Source: Thalassotalea sp. PP2-459
Lineage (GTDB): Bacteria; Pseudomonadota; Gammaproteobacteria; Enterobacterales; Alteromonadaceae
Assembly (NCBI RefSeq): GCF_001913705.1
Contig: NZ_MKQD01000019.1
Coordinates: 124,001-188,000 of the forward strand
DNA length: 64,000 nt
Direction of reading: 5' to 3'
This document shows, in pieces, positions 8,683 to 17,363 of the stretch. The position numbers were made by a program, and so were the translations under genes. Position 1 is the first letter of the stretch. The number at the start of each line of letters is the position of its first letter. The notes under the pieces were generated by a model, which did not search any database, was not told the DNA's origin, and worked only from the letters and a program-made list of their open reading frames with translations.

Positions 8683-8940
8683 AATCTTCCTTTAAAATAG
8701 CTTTATTAAGTAAAGTGAAAGCAAAGATATCAAGCCAGAAGTGAACCAAGGGTGAACTATCTTAATCAATATAAAAATACTGCGTAACTTTTGCTTTGCA
8801 CTGATCAGCAAAGGGGGACTTGAACGAGCCTGACAAACAACGCAATATTTTACCTTTATTTGACCGTTAGACTGATACAGTTGCACACCTTCAACATTTA
8901 TTGGTAATTCGTTTATCAATTTGTATCAAATGGATTTTCT

Positions 8941-9369
8941 ATGAAAAAAATACTCATTACTTTGGCTTTGTTACCGTCGCTATCTTTTGCTGGCGAGTAT
9001 GAAACTACGATAGGCTTAGGTCACCAATACGGTGGCATTATTGGTGCTCAGCTGGGTTACAAAACAACATCAACAAAATACTATGCGGCAATTGGTGTTG
9101 CAGGTTTTGCATTGGGTACCCAAACTACATTTGGTGATGAAAAAAATAAGCATGCATACGGCTTTGTTGTTGGTAAAGAAAGCATTCAGGCCGAATATGG
9201 TTTTTTATTTGTGACGTATGATTACCACGTTAACGGATTAGAAAATAATGGTTTTGTCATGGGGACTGGTGTTGGTTTTACTCGATCGGATGAATATCAT
9301 TGGTTCGCCGATAGAGGAGACATTGAAACTAAACCATTTATTACGTTAAATATTGGATATAAATTTTAA
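8941..9369 (+). CDS. Small exported beta-rich protein, probable outer-membrane barrel
   Basis: A 142-residue protein with signal peptide MKKILITLALLPSLSFA and a Gly- and aromatic-rich mature part made of amphipathic strands (YETTIGLGHQYGGIIGAQLGY, KYYAAIGVAGFALG, FLFVTYDYHVNG, PFITLNIGYKF). It ends in Phe, as outer-membrane barrels do. At about 125 mature residues it is very short for a barrel, so it may be a 6-8-strand mini-barrel or an oligomeric one. It is transcribed divergently from the other barrel gene at 8095-8682 and shares the 258-bp spacer with it. No family was recognised. Confidence 0.7.
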   Translation: MKKILITLALLPSLSFAGEYETTIGLGHQYGGIIGAQLGYKTTSTKYYAAIGVAGFALGTQTTFGDEKNKHAYGFVVGKESIQAEYGFLFVTYDYHVNGLENNGFVMGTGVGFTRSDEYHWFADRGDIETKPFITLNIGYKF

Positions 9370-9440
9370 ATCAATTTTATAAATTGTAATAATTGAAAAT
9401 TGTTACAAACGTTATCTTACCAGTGAACTCACTTATTCTT

Positions 9441-9466
9441 AAACCCTGATGGTTACATCAGGGTTT
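9441..9466 (+). terminator. Bidirectional hairpin terminator
   Basis: A perfect 11-bp stem (AAACCCTGATG at 9441-9451, CATCAGGGTTT at 9456-9466) with a 4-nt loop, followed by T-rich sequence. It lies between the convergent genes at 8941-9369 (plus) and 9519-11219 (minus); A/T runs on both sides suggest it serves both. Confidence 0.8.
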
Positions 9467-9518
9467 TCTAATTAGGTAAACTGATTACACGTTAAATGCA
9501 CCGATAAAGTGATAAACG

Positions 9519-11219
9519 TTAGTTGTCACTAACTTTACCCAGCAGTACAATACTGAAATTGGTGTTCAATTTGACTTTATTATCTTTTACCGTGACTAAC
9601 GTATCGGAATAGTAATCTTTAAGCACAGTACCATTTTTAAAGGTGTGGTAAGTCGATAATGTTTTACGCCCTTTGTTTAAATCAATGCCAACAAGAACAT
9701 TATCTGATTTTACTTTAGCGATATATTTACGACTAAATATATAGGGTTTTTCGCTGTGCTTTTCATGTACGCCCGCTCCCACTGAAAGATGTTTATGCCT
9801 AAAAGTGCCAAGCTTTTGCCAGTGCCTTAGAAGGGCCTGAGTGTCTTTTTTCGTTAGATCTTGCCAGTTCATAAATGAACGCCACGTAGCATCGCCAACA
9901 GTACCTTCTATTATTAAATCTCTGGCTAATTCATCTCCATAATAAATTTGTGCGGCACCTGGCGCTAACATGAGTTTTAAAGCAGTTTTATATGGTGTGG
10001 CTCTCTCTTTATCATAAGGTTCAGGGTCATCATGCGAGACGACATAATTTAAAATACCAACGTTTTTAAACGCGCCTTGACTAAGTTCTTCTGAATAAAT
10101 GCTGAAAAGTGCTTCCATTGGCATATTTGCATGGGTTGCAAAGCCCATATTAATTAAACTATCAAAGCCATAATCATAAAAATCAATCTGCTTATCGCCA
10201 TAGTCATATTTGCGAGTACCAGCCGGTGTATTCTTGAAGCCATTAACGCCTAAGTGCATAACTTCGCCAATCATAAAAAAGTCTTTTTCAGTTTCGAGTG
10301 CTTGTGGATTCTTTGACTTCCACTGATCGAATGCTAATGATGCTTCGGTTTTTAATATCCGCCAAATGTCGGCTTCCACGTGCTTAGCAGTATCAACACG
10401 AAAACCATCGATGCCATAATCTCTTACCCAATCAGTTAACCATTTAACAATATAATATTTAGGTGCTCGAGGTAGTTGTGTTCTATCGAAAAAGGCATCA
10501 AGTTCAGCTAATTCCTGTTCTTGTCTTCCTTCAAGCTGCCATTTTTCAAGTAAAAAAGAAGGTAACTTAACTGGCTTTTCTGAGTTGGTTTGAACATCGG
10601 GTATACTTGCAGCAACGGCACAATGAACATTGTTTTTATAATTATGCCACTGACAAACAGGTTCAGTGCGTACCCAATCAGCCGGCCAAAGTGTGTCTAC
10701 CTTAGTGACAGGCCCAGTATGATTGATGATCACATCGGCTAACACACGAATACCATGTGCGTGTGCGGTATCTATCATTGTTTTCATCTCAGCTTCGGTG
10801 CCAAAATTGGGGTCAACTTTTGTCCAGTCTTTCGGCCAATAACCATGAAAAGGGTAGCTTCGTCCCCAGTCTTCATCCCAATAGCCATGTACTTGCTCTA
10901 TTAGCGGTGTCATCCAAAGTACGTTGACACCAAGCGCTGCAAAGTAGCCATCTTCTATTTTTTGAGTGATACCTTTAATATCACCGCCCATAAAATTTCG
11001 TAGAAGCGCACCATCTTGTTTTCGGTTCAACACTTGATCGTTTGATTTATCGCCATTCGAAAACCTATCAGTCATCATGAAATATATGATGGTATTGTTC
11101 CAAAAAGGATCGATAGCTTTATTTTGTGTTATAGGTTTTTGAGCATGACTAAAACAGGTGAAAAGCAATGGTAAAGCTACGAGTAATGTCCAGTTAATTG
11201 TTAAAATGTGTGGTTTCAT
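9519..11219 (-). CDS. Secreted GH13 alpha-amylase
   Basis: A 566-residue exported glycoside hydrolase of family 13 that cleaves alpha-1,4-glucans. A signal peptide ends near CFSHAQ (residue ~26). The four conserved regions are present: region I DVIINH near 161; region II GFRVDTAKH near 270-278, with the Asp nucleophile at about 274; region III IGEV with the general acid Glu near 317; and region IV VSHDD near 395. A short C-terminal beta domain follows after about residue 480. No starch-binding domain was recognised. The gene is a single unit whose leader is unusual: five tandem heptamers lie directly before the start codon, and a boxA-like 12-mer lies farther upstream. Extracellular or periplasmic action is inferred from the signal peptide. 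Confidence 0.94.
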   Translation of the reverse strand: MKPHILTINWTLLVALPLLFTCFSHAQKPITQNKAIDPFWNNTIIYFMMTDRFSNGDKSNDQVLNRKQDGALLRNFMGGDIKGITQKIEDGYFAALGVNVLWMTPLIEQVHGYWDEDWGRSYPFHGYWPKDWTKVDPNFGTEAEMKTMIDTAHAHGIRVLADVIINHTGPVTKVDTLWPADWVRTEPVCQWHNYKNNVHCAVAASIPDVQTNSEKPVKLPSFLLEKWQLEGRQEQELAELDAFFDRTQLPRAPKYYIVKWLTDWVRDYGIDGFRVDTAKHVEADIWRILKTEASLAFDQWKSKNPQALETEKDFFMIGEVMHLGVNGFKNTPAGTRKYDYGDKQIDFYDYGFDSLINMGFATHANMPMEALFSIYSEELSQGAFKNVGILNYVVSHDDPEPYDKERATPYKTALKLMLAPGAAQIYYGDELARDLIIEGTVGDATWRSFMNWQDLTKKDTQALLRHWQKLGTFRHKHLSVGAGVHEKHSEKPYIFSRKYIAKVKSDNVLVGIDLNKGRKTLSTYHTFKNGTVLKDYYSDTLVTVKDNKVKLNTNFSIVLLGKVSDN

Positions 11220-11225
11220 TTTATT

Positions 11226-11260
11226 ATTTCTTATTTCTTATTTCTTATTTCTTATTTCTT
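11226..11260 (-). repeat. Five tandem heptamers in the amylase 5' leader
   Basis: Five perfect copies of ATTTCTT (AAGAAAT on the coding strand) run from 11226 to 11260, ending 6 bp before the amylase start codon at 11219. Each unit carries a purine-rich ribosome-binding-like core, so a gain or loss of units would change the leader length and possibly initiation. Such arrays are known elsewhere as slippage-prone contingency loci; that role here is an inference. Confidence 0.85.
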
Positions 11261-11497
11261 ATTCACTTACTCAGAGTATTACGTTATTGCTGTATGAAGT
11301 ACATTGTGTGCATACGTATTCATTTTTAGTGAATATTATTAGGAAAAAGTAATTGCTGAATCTAATGCACTTTTTTTGAATCTATGCTGATGCCTATAAA
11401 CATTAAGTAGCATAAGTTTAGGATCCTACCAATAAACTGCTGCAAAAATAACGTGAAAAACAAATAAATGTTAAGGAGGTAGTTTTGGCTGGCTGCT

Positions 11498-11509
11498 TGT
11501 TAAAGAGCA
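11498..11509 (-). promoter_or_regulatory. boxA-like antitermination sequence
   Basis: On the minus strand the 12-mer TGCTCTTTAACA is identical to the rRNA-operon boxA element recognised by NusB-NusE. About 18 nt downstream on the same strand lies ACCTCCTTAA, identical to the 3' end of 16S rRNA. No rRNA gene is present. Either this leader uses boxA, or it carries a remnant of rRNA-operon sequence; chance is also possible. Confidence 0.35.
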
Positions 11510-11566
11510 CGTTGTTCTATTTATCGTAAGCGTATAAGCACTATGAAATGGTAGGAATGATAAAAT

Positions 11567-11600
11567 ACACTTAGCCTTTAAAACCCTTAGGGCTAAGTGT
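11567..11600 (-). terminator. Hairpin terminator of the chemotaxis transducer gene
   Basis: ACACTTAGCC at 11567-11576 pairs perfectly with GGCTAAGTGT at 11591-11600 (10 bp, 14-nt loop), followed on the minus strand by ATTTTA. It lies 27 bp past the stop codon of the gene at 11628. Confidence 0.7.
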
Positions 11601-11627
11601 AATTTACAATTTAGAAAAGTAGTATTA

Positions 11628-12926
11628 TTAAGACGAGATACCTTTAACCATATTTGTTAAATTTGATGCTCGAGATATAATTTCTCGCATTACATCGCTC
11701 ACCTCTGACACTTGAGTCAAACTTTTTTTCGTTGTCCCTTCCACTTGATGCATAATGTCGGTGGCTTCTTTGGTTAATTGTTCGTTTAGTTTCACAACCT
11801 CATTGATTTCATTGGTTGATTGACTAGTACGAGCTGCCAAACTTCTTACTTCATCAGCAACAACCGCAAAGCCTCGGCCTTGTTCTCCTGCTCTAGCTGC
11901 TTCAATGGCTGCATTTAACGCGAGTAAATTGGTTTGCTCTGCAATTGCACTAATCGTTGAAACAATCGCTGTAATGTTTTTTGATTGTTCGTTCAAATGA
12001 CCAATGGATTCCATTGAGTTTTGTACTTGGGCAGAGATCAACTCTGACGTTTCAATCGACTTTTCAAGTTTTACATTTGCATTGTTGGCACTTTGCTCAG
12101 TCTGTTCTGAGGTGACTTTTGCAGCCTCTGCAACTTCAGAAACTTGTAACGATTTTTCTACCCTTTCTGTAATATCTGATGCAAACTTAATAACTTTAAT
12201 TACCTTGCCATTTTCGTCAATAATGGGGTTGTAAGTCGCTTCTATCCAGACAGTATTCCCGTGTTTATCTAAGCGGCTAAAGCGACCTGATTTATGTTCA
12301 CCATTCGCTAATTGTTGCCAAAAATTTGGGTTGTCATGTAAAAACTGGTCATTACAAAACATTTTGTGATGGCCACCTTTAATTTCTGTTAAGTTGTAGC
12401 CTAATGTTTGGAGAAAATTACGATTTGCATGAACAATTTCACCCTGTGGTGTAAATTCAATCATTGCTAGCGATTTATCTAATGCCTCAGAAATAGCGGA
12501 CTGTGCAATCAGTGCTTTTTTATCATCAGTAATATCATTGGCTATCTTTATGATCCTAGTAACAATACCACTTTCTTTTACAGGGAAATACGTAGCATCT
12601 AGCCATAGAACATCACCATTTTGGGTAATTCTTTCGAAATGACCGAACTTTGGTTCTCCTTTTTTTAACTGAGACCAAAATTGTTGATATTCGGAAGAAC
12701 TAACATAGCTTGGTTGACAAAACATTTGATGATGTTGGCCAATGACTTCTTGTTTGTTGTATCCGATAACACCTAAGAAAATGTCATTTGCATCTAGCAC
12801 TATACCGTCAGGAGTGAATTCAATGTTAGCGACAGAGTCATTAATTGCAGAAATAACAGATTTAGCTTTAGCTAGTTCTCGCTTTAGCTGTTCAATTTCT
12901 TTGTTTTTTTTATTAAACATATACAT
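11628..12926 (-). CDS. Soluble methyl-accepting chemotaxis protein with two PAS domains
   Basis: A chemotaxis transducer of 432 residues from the ATG at 12926; the frame stays open to a TTG at 12962. After a short coiled coil ([14 protein letters not shown]) come two PAS domains in tandem. Each has a matching H-x-M-F-C motif ([20 protein letters not shown]), typical of the PAS pairs in Aer-like transducers that bind flavin or haem. The signalling domain has the conserved hairpin tip with [17 protein letters not shown]. There is no transmembrane segment, so it should be cytoplasmic and sense an internal redox or energy signal. It ends shortly after the signalling hairpin, without the CheR/CheB-tethering pentapeptide. 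It is a single gene with its own terminator. Confidence 0.9.
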   Translation of the reverse strand: MYMFNKKNKEIEQLKRELAKAKSVISAINDSVANIEFTPDGIVLDANDIFLGVIGYNKQEVIGQHHQMFCQPSYVSSSEYQQFWSQLKKGEPKFGHFERITQNGDVLWLDATYFPVKESGIVTRIIKIANDITDDKKALIAQSAISEALDKSLAMIEFTPQGEIVHANRNFLQTLGYNLTEIKGGHHKMFCNDQFLHDNPNFWQQLANGEHKSGRFSRLDKHGNTVWIEATYNPIIDENGKVIKVIKFASDITERVEKSLQVSEVAEAAKVTSEQTEQSANNANVKLEKSIETSELISAQVQNSMESIGHLNEQSKNITAIVSTISAIAEQTNLLALNAAIEAARAGEQGRGFAVVADEVRSLAARTSQSTNEINEVVKLNEQLTKEATDIMHQVEGTTKKSLTQVSEVSDVMREIISRASNLTNMVKGISS

Positions 12927-13080
12927 CTTGTGGTTAATACCTGTAAAGAGTTTTAACGGCAACGCGCTATTTTTCAGCGTGTTAGGGAAGTACGTTCGGG
13001 CTATATATAGCCAATAATTTTAGTATTAAAGTTGAGGTTTAACAACTTAAATGGTTAAGCTACTAATAGGTTCAATATAG

Positions 13081-13992
13081 CTAAAGTGGATTTAACAAAG
13101 TAGATTTTACAAAATAACTCTTTAAAAAATCGATTAATAGCCGTAACTTTTTTGACTCCGCCGCACCCGGCGGAAAAACACCATAAACGTTAATATCTTT
13201 CATTACGTAATCATCAAGCACTGAGATCAAACTGCCTTGTTTTATTTTTGGGTTCGCATCATAAATAGGTATTCTGCCTAAACCATGTCCTCCTTCGACA
13301 AAGGCGGTTCGAGCAGCAGCGTTATTTGTTTGAATGTTACCTTTCATTTCGATACTGAACGAGCGTGTACCTTTTGTGAGCTCAAGTGTACCTGAGGTTA
13401 ATTTGTAGATTACCCATTGATGCTGGTTTAAATCTGTTGGATGTTGTGGTTTTGGATGTTTTTTAAAGTATTCTGGTGAACCGCATAAACATGTTTTGAG
13501 GGTTGATAGCTTTGTTGCTTGTAGCCCTGAGTCAGAAAGTGGCGCGCCACGAATCGCTAAATCAATGCCTTCTTTGATGATATTGACGACTTCATCAGTC
13601 AGCATAATATCAAGTTCAATATTAGGGTAGCGATGCCTAAATTCATTGAGAGCGGGCACAATAGTTTGCAGCCCTACATTTACTGGGCAAGTGATTTTAA
13701 GTAAGCCTGTTGGGTTATTTTTTAGGTTTTCAATTTGTTGGTTTGCTGCTGATGCTTGCTCAGCGATAACGCTACAATGTTGATAATAGTCTCTTCCTGC
13801 CTCGGTTAACGATAATGTACGAGTAGAACGGTTTATTAGCTTAATACCTAATTGCGCTTCAAGTTTTTTGATGTGATAACTCACTACCGCTCTTGATAAA
13901 CCAATACGTTTTGCAGCACCGCTTAATGTGCCTTGCTCAACTACTTGAGCGAAGACCACCATACTTTTTAATTTTTCAAACGATAAGTCCAT
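13081..13992 (-). CDS. LysR-family transcriptional regulator of the carbonyl-detoxification operon
   Basis: A 303-residue LysR-type regulator. The N-terminal winged helix spans about residues 5-65 (SGAAKRIGLSRAVVSYHIKKLEAQLG, LINRSTRTLSLTEAG), followed by a coiled linker and a substrate-binding-like effector domain from about residue 90. It belongs to the large LysR group in which many members regulate the adjacent divergent oxidoreductases. It is divergent from the DJ-1/alcohol-dehydrogenase/reductase set, and the 153-bp spacer contains a perfect palindrome with LysR spacing. It most likely activates that operon in response to an aldehyde or other electrophile (inference). Confidence 0.92.
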   Translation of the reverse strand: MDLSFEKLKSMVVFAQVVEQGTLSGAAKRIGLSRAVVSYHIKKLEAQLGIKLINRSTRTLSLTEAGRDYYQHCSVIAEQASAANQQIENLKNNPTGLLKITCPVNVGLQTIVPALNEFRHRYPNIELDIMLTDEVVNIIKEGIDLAIRGAPLSDSGLQATKLSTLKTCLCGSPEYFKKHPKPQHPTDLNQHQWVIYKLTSGTLELTKGTRSFSIEMKGNIQTNNAAARTAFVEGGHGLGRIPIYDANPKIKQGSLISVLDDYVMKDINVYGVFPPGAAESKKLRLLIDFLKSYFVKSTLLNPL

Positions 13993-14025
13993 TAGTTATT
14001 TCAATCGCGGTAAAAGGAATAATAA

Positions 14026-14046
14026 TTGTATCATTAATTGATACAA
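14026..14046. promoter_or_regulatory. Perfect palindrome, probable LysR operator
   Basis: Arms TTGTATCA (14026-14033) and TGATACAA (14039-14046) flank a 5-bp spacer, giving a perfect 21-bp dyad that contains the T-N11-A pattern of LysR sites. It lies 34 bp upstream of the LysR start codon and 100 bp upstream of the first target gene, the usual place for autoregulation and activation. Confidence 0.65.
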
Positions 14047-14145
14047 AGAAGCTTATTTACTCTGCATTGTTAGATTTTTATTGGTTCTGTAAACTGTATT
14101 TCATCAACGCGTTATTTATAAAACTAATACATATAGGAGGCTACA

Positions 14146-14835
14146 GTGAACAAACAGAAAATTTTAATGGTATTAACCTCTCATGACCAACTTGGTAACA
14201 CGGGTGAAAAAACAGGTTTTTGGATTGAAGAATTTGCCGCTCCTTATTATGCGTTTAAAGCAGCAGGTGCTGATATTACCCTTGCTTCACCACTTGGAGG
14301 AAAAGCGCCAATTGATCCTAATAGTGAATCTGAAGATGCTCAAACGCCAGCAACCGTTAAATTTTTCAATGATGCAACGGCACAGTCTGCTGTGGAAAAT
14401 ACAAAGGTGTTAGCTGATATAAACGCTAATGACTTTGACGCAGTGTTTTACCCAGGAGGCCATGGTCCACTATGGGACTTAACAGAGAACAAAGACTCTA
14501 TTCAATTAATTGTACAATTCCTTGCGGCTGAAAAGCCAGTCGCTGTTGTTTGTCATGCCACCGCAGCGTTATTAAATGTTAAGGATAGTGCTTGTGATTA
14601 CGTGATTAACAATAAAGCCGTTGCCGGATTTACTAACAGTGAAGAAGAAGGAGTACAGTTAACGGCGGTAGTACCTTTCTCACTTGAAGACGAGTTAGTA
14701 AAACGTGGCGCTGATTATCAAAAAGTTGAAGACTGGCAAGCCTTTGCTGTTCAAGATGGTTTGATTATATCTGGTCAAAATCCAGCAAGTTCCGAACTGG
14801 TAGCTGAAAAGCTACTGAGTAATTTAAGCGCTTAA
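14146..14835 (+). CDS. DJ-1/PfpI-family protein, type 1 glutamine amidotransferase-like
   Basis: A 229-residue cytoplasmic protein of the DJ-1/PfpI superfamily, close in layout to Hsp31/YajL-type glyoxalase III or deglycase enzymes that deal with methylglyoxal and related aldehydes. The segment GFWIEEFAAPYYAFKAAGADI carries the conserved Glu, and the nucleophile elbow AVVCHATAAL holds the catalytic Cys-His pair. The start is GTG at 14146, preceded by a perfect AGGAGG. It is the first gene of a set with an aldehyde reductase and an NADPH-dependent reductase under a divergent LysR regulator, which supports a role in carbonyl detoxification. Confidence 0.9.
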   Translation: MNKQKILMVLTSHDQLGNTGEKTGFWIEEFAAPYYAFKAAGADITLASPLGGKAPIDPNSESEDAQTPATVKFFNDATAQSAVENTKVLADINANDFDAVFYPGGHGPLWDLTENKDSIQLIVQFLAAEKPVAVVCHATAALLNVKDSACDYVINNKAVAGFTNSEEEGVQLTAVVPFSLEDELVKRGADYQKVEDWQAFAVQDGLIISGQNPASSELVAEKLLSNLSA

Positions 14836-14861
14836 TTATATTTTATTTTAAGGAATACATT

Positions 14862-16019
14862 TTGTTAAATTTTAGTTTCCATAACCCAACAAAAATTCAT
14901 TTTGGTGAAGACCAAATTAGTATGGTGGGTGATGAAATACCATCAGACGCAAACGTGTTAGTGGTATACGGTGGCGGCTCTATAAAGAGAAATGGCGTAT
15001 ACGATCAAGTAGTTGCAGCGTTAACGGATCATACATGGTTTGAATTTTCAGGTATTGAACCTAACCCCCGTTATGAAACCCTAATGAAAGCACAAGAACT
15101 AATTAAACAACACAATATTGATTACTTGCTTGCCGTGGGTGGTGGTTCAGTGGTTGATGGTGCGAAATTCATAGCAGCTGCTGCTTTATACGAAGGAGAT
15201 GATGCTTGGAATATTCTTGCTAAGCAAGAGCCAGTAGAAAAGGCATTACCTATTGGTGCGGTATTAACGTTACCTGCTACTGGCTCTGAAAGTAACGGCA
15301 ATTCAGTGGTTACACGTGAAGGAAACAAGCTACCATTCTCAAGTCCATTGGTATGTCCACAGTTTGCAGTGTTAGATCCTAAGGTGACGTTATCGTTATC
15401 TGATCGTCAGATCAGTAACGGTGTTGTTGACGCCTTCGTTCATGTGATGGAGCAATATTTAACTTATAGTGTTAATGCAAAAGTACAAGATCGATTTGCG
15501 GAAGGTTTACTACAAACCTTAATCGAAGAAGGCCCTAAAGCCCTAAAGGCTGAAACGAAAGAAGATTTATCCATACGGGCTAATATTATGTGGTCAGCGA
15601 CGATGGCGTTAAATGGCTTGATCGGTGCTGGTGTTCCCCAAGATTGGTCTACGCATATGATTGGTCACGAATTAACGGGCAGCTTTAATATTGATCATGC
15701 AAGAACGCTGTCGATTGTTTTACCCGCGGTTATGAAAGTAAAACGCGAAGACAAGCGTGATAAGCTCATTCAATATGCAGATCGTGTTTGGGGCATAACA
15801 GAAGGTAGCGACGAGCAAAAAATAGCTAAAGCAATTGCTTTAACGGAAGACTTTTTCAAAAACATGGGAGTGCCAACACGACTTTCTGACGTTAACTTAA
15901 ATCAACAACATATACCTGATCTTATTGAAAAGTTAGAGCAACATGGCATGGTAGCACTTGGAGAGCATAGTGATATAGATCTCAACGTCAGTAAAAAGAT
16001 ACTTGAAACTGCGTGTTAA
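14862..16019 (+). CDS. yqhD: Iron-containing alcohol dehydrogenase, YqhD-like
   Basis: A 385-residue group III metal-dependent alcohol dehydrogenase of the YqhD/BdhA type, which reduces toxic aldehydes with NADPH. The N-terminal Rossmann part has the nucleotide-binding VVYGGGSIKRNG and LLAVGGGSVVDGAKF. Metal ligands are seen in VVDAFVHVMEQY (Asp and His) and in STHMIGHELTG and FNIDHARTLS (two His). The length is the same as typical YqhD. The start is TTG at 14862 with AAGGA just upstream. It follows the DJ-1-like gene by 26 bp, so the two are co-transcribed. Confidence 0.92.
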   Translation: MLNFSFHNPTKIHFGEDQISMVGDEIPSDANVLVVYGGGSIKRNGVYDQVVAALTDHTWFEFSGIEPNPRYETLMKAQELIKQHNIDYLLAVGGGSVVDGAKFIAAAALYEGDDAWNILAKQEPVEKALPIGAVLTLPATGSESNGNSVVTREGNKLPFSSPLVCPQFAVLDPKVTLSLSDRQISNGVVDAFVHVMEQYLTYSVNAKVQDRFAEGLLQTLIEEGPKALKAETKEDLSIRANIMWSATMALNGLIGAGVPQDWSTHMIGHELTGSFNIDHARTLSIVLPAVMKVKREDKRDKLIQYADRVWGITEGSDEQKIAKAIALTEDFFKNMGVPTRLSDVNLNQQHIPDLIEKLEQHGMVALGEHSDIDLNVSKKILETAC

Positions 16020-16200
16020 TGACTCAACAGCACTGACCTAATTGACGAAATTTATAAGGTTGAGCAATGAGCTTCATGTGTTTCTTGTTGGCTCAAAAGC
16101 TCAACCATTTTGATTTTATTGATTAATCTGAACGCTTATCGGAATCTATTTAAAGGGTTTTTATAAGTGAGACCTAATATTGACAAAGAGAGCCACGCTT

Positions 16201-17244
16201 ATGACTCAGAACTTACAAAAAAACAGACAAATTGTTTTAGCTTCACGTCCATCAGGGGCGCCAACACATGAAAACTTTACTCTTTTACAATCTAAACTAC
16301 CAACACCACAGTCAGGTGAATTGTTATTACGTACTGTTTACTTATCACTAGATCCGTACATGCGAGGCCGTATGAATGATGCAAAATCATATGCTGAGCC
16401 AGTGGGTATTAATGACGTAATGGTGGGCGGCAGTGTATGCCGTGTCGAACAATCTAATCATGCAGATTATCAAAAAGGCGATTGGGTTGTCGCGTTTGGT
16501 GGCTGGCAAGATTATAGTATTTCTAACGGCGAGGGCTTAATAAAACTCGATAACCATATGGCTAATCCTTCATATGCTTTAGGTGTATTAGGTATGCCAG
16601 GATTAACGGCATATATGGGGTTGCTCGATATTGGCCAGCCACAACGTGGTGAAACAGTCGTTGTTGCCGCAGCAACTGGTGCGGTAGGAAGCTTAGTTGG
16701 ACAAATTGCCAAGATAAAAGGCTGTAAAGTAGTGGGTATCGCAGGCGGTAAAGAAAAATGTGATTTTGCCATAGACACGCTTGGTTTTGATGCTTGTTTA
16801 GATCATTACCATGACGATTTATCCGAACAATTGACAGCAACTTGCACCGACGGCATAGACGTCTATTTTGAAAATGTTGGCGGTAAAGTATTCGATGCCG
16901 TTTTACCTTTATTAAATTCATCTGCACGTGTGCCCTTATGTGGGCTTATTTCACAATACAATGCAACTGAGTTACCAGAAGGTCCAGACAGAATGTCTGC
17001 GTTAATGGGAGCGTTATTGGTTAAACGTATCAAAATGCAAGGCTTTATTGTGTTTGATGATTATGGCCATCGATATGATGAATTTAGTCACGATATGTTC
17101 CAGTGGTTAACTGAAGGAAAAATTAAGTATAAGGAACATAAAGTTGATGGATTGGAAAATGCTGTATCTTCATTTATTGGGTTATTGGAAGGTAAAAATT
17201 TTGGTAAATTAGTGGTGCAAGTTGGGCCAGATAAGATAAGTTAA
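16201..17244 (+). CDS. NADP-dependent zinc-free oxidoreductase, CurA/leukotriene B4 dehydrogenase-like
   Basis: A medium-chain reductase of 347 residues from the ATG at 16201; an upstream TTG at 16180 is less likely. It lacks the zinc-ligand Cys set and matches the PTGR/CurA (YncB) group that reduces alpha,beta-unsaturated carbonyls. Visible motifs are LSLDPYMRGRM near residue 49, the cofactor loop AAATGAVGSLVGQIAK near 157, GIAGGKEKCDF, and YFENVGGKVFDAVLPLLN. It lies 181 bp after the YqhD-like gene on the same strand and may have its own promoter. With its neighbours it forms a reactive-carbonyl defence set. Confidence 0.88.
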   Translation: MTQNLQKNRQIVLASRPSGAPTHENFTLLQSKLPTPQSGELLLRTVYLSLDPYMRGRMNDAKSYAEPVGINDVMVGGSVCRVEQSNHADYQKGDWVVAFGGWQDYSISNGEGLIKLDNHMANPSYALGVLGMPGLTAYMGLLDIGQPQRGETVVVAAATGAVGSLVGQIAKIKGCKVVGIAGGKEKCDFAIDTLGFDACLDHYHDDLSEQLTATCTDGIDVYFENVGGKVFDAVLPLLNSSARVPLCGLISQYNATELPEGPDRMSALMGALLVKRIKMQGFIVFDDYGHRYDEFSHDMFQWLTEGKIKYKEHKVDGLENAVSSFIGLLEGKNFGKLVVQVGPDKIS

Positions 17245-17363
17245 CGGTAATTATAGTTGATGGTGTTATTGCCCTTAAATGCCTTTAGCTACAATCATGA
17301 AATACTGCTGCGTATTTTGATAATGCACAGCAGTATTTATACGTACTTTCTTTTTATAATCAT

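Larger units (their letters stand above)
11220..11627. other. Long leader/intergenic region upstream of the amylase gene
   Basis: 408 bp between the chemotaxis-transducer gene and the amylase gene, both on the minus strand. It contains the heptamer array at 11226-11260, a boxA-like 12-mer at 11498-11509, a minus-strand ACCTCCTTAA (identical to a 16S rRNA 3' end) at 11471-11480, and the transducer terminator at 11567-11600. No convincing gene was found. Confidence 0.6.

Noticed and set aside
8692-8919. Open frame of 75 codons (minus) between the two beta-barrel genes
   Set aside because: It starts at TTG without a ribosome-binding site, has no protein-like pattern and covers the divergent promoter region.
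11158-11352. Plus-strand open frame across the amylase start and heptamer repeat
   Set aside because: It is antisense to the signal-peptide region and consists mostly of repeat-derived Phe/Leu/Ile; no supporting site.
11485-11529. 14-codon frame after a perfect AAGGAGG on the plus strand
   Set aside because: The AAGGAGG is better explained by the complementary 16S-end-like sequence; the peptide is too short and has no target gene downstream on that strand.
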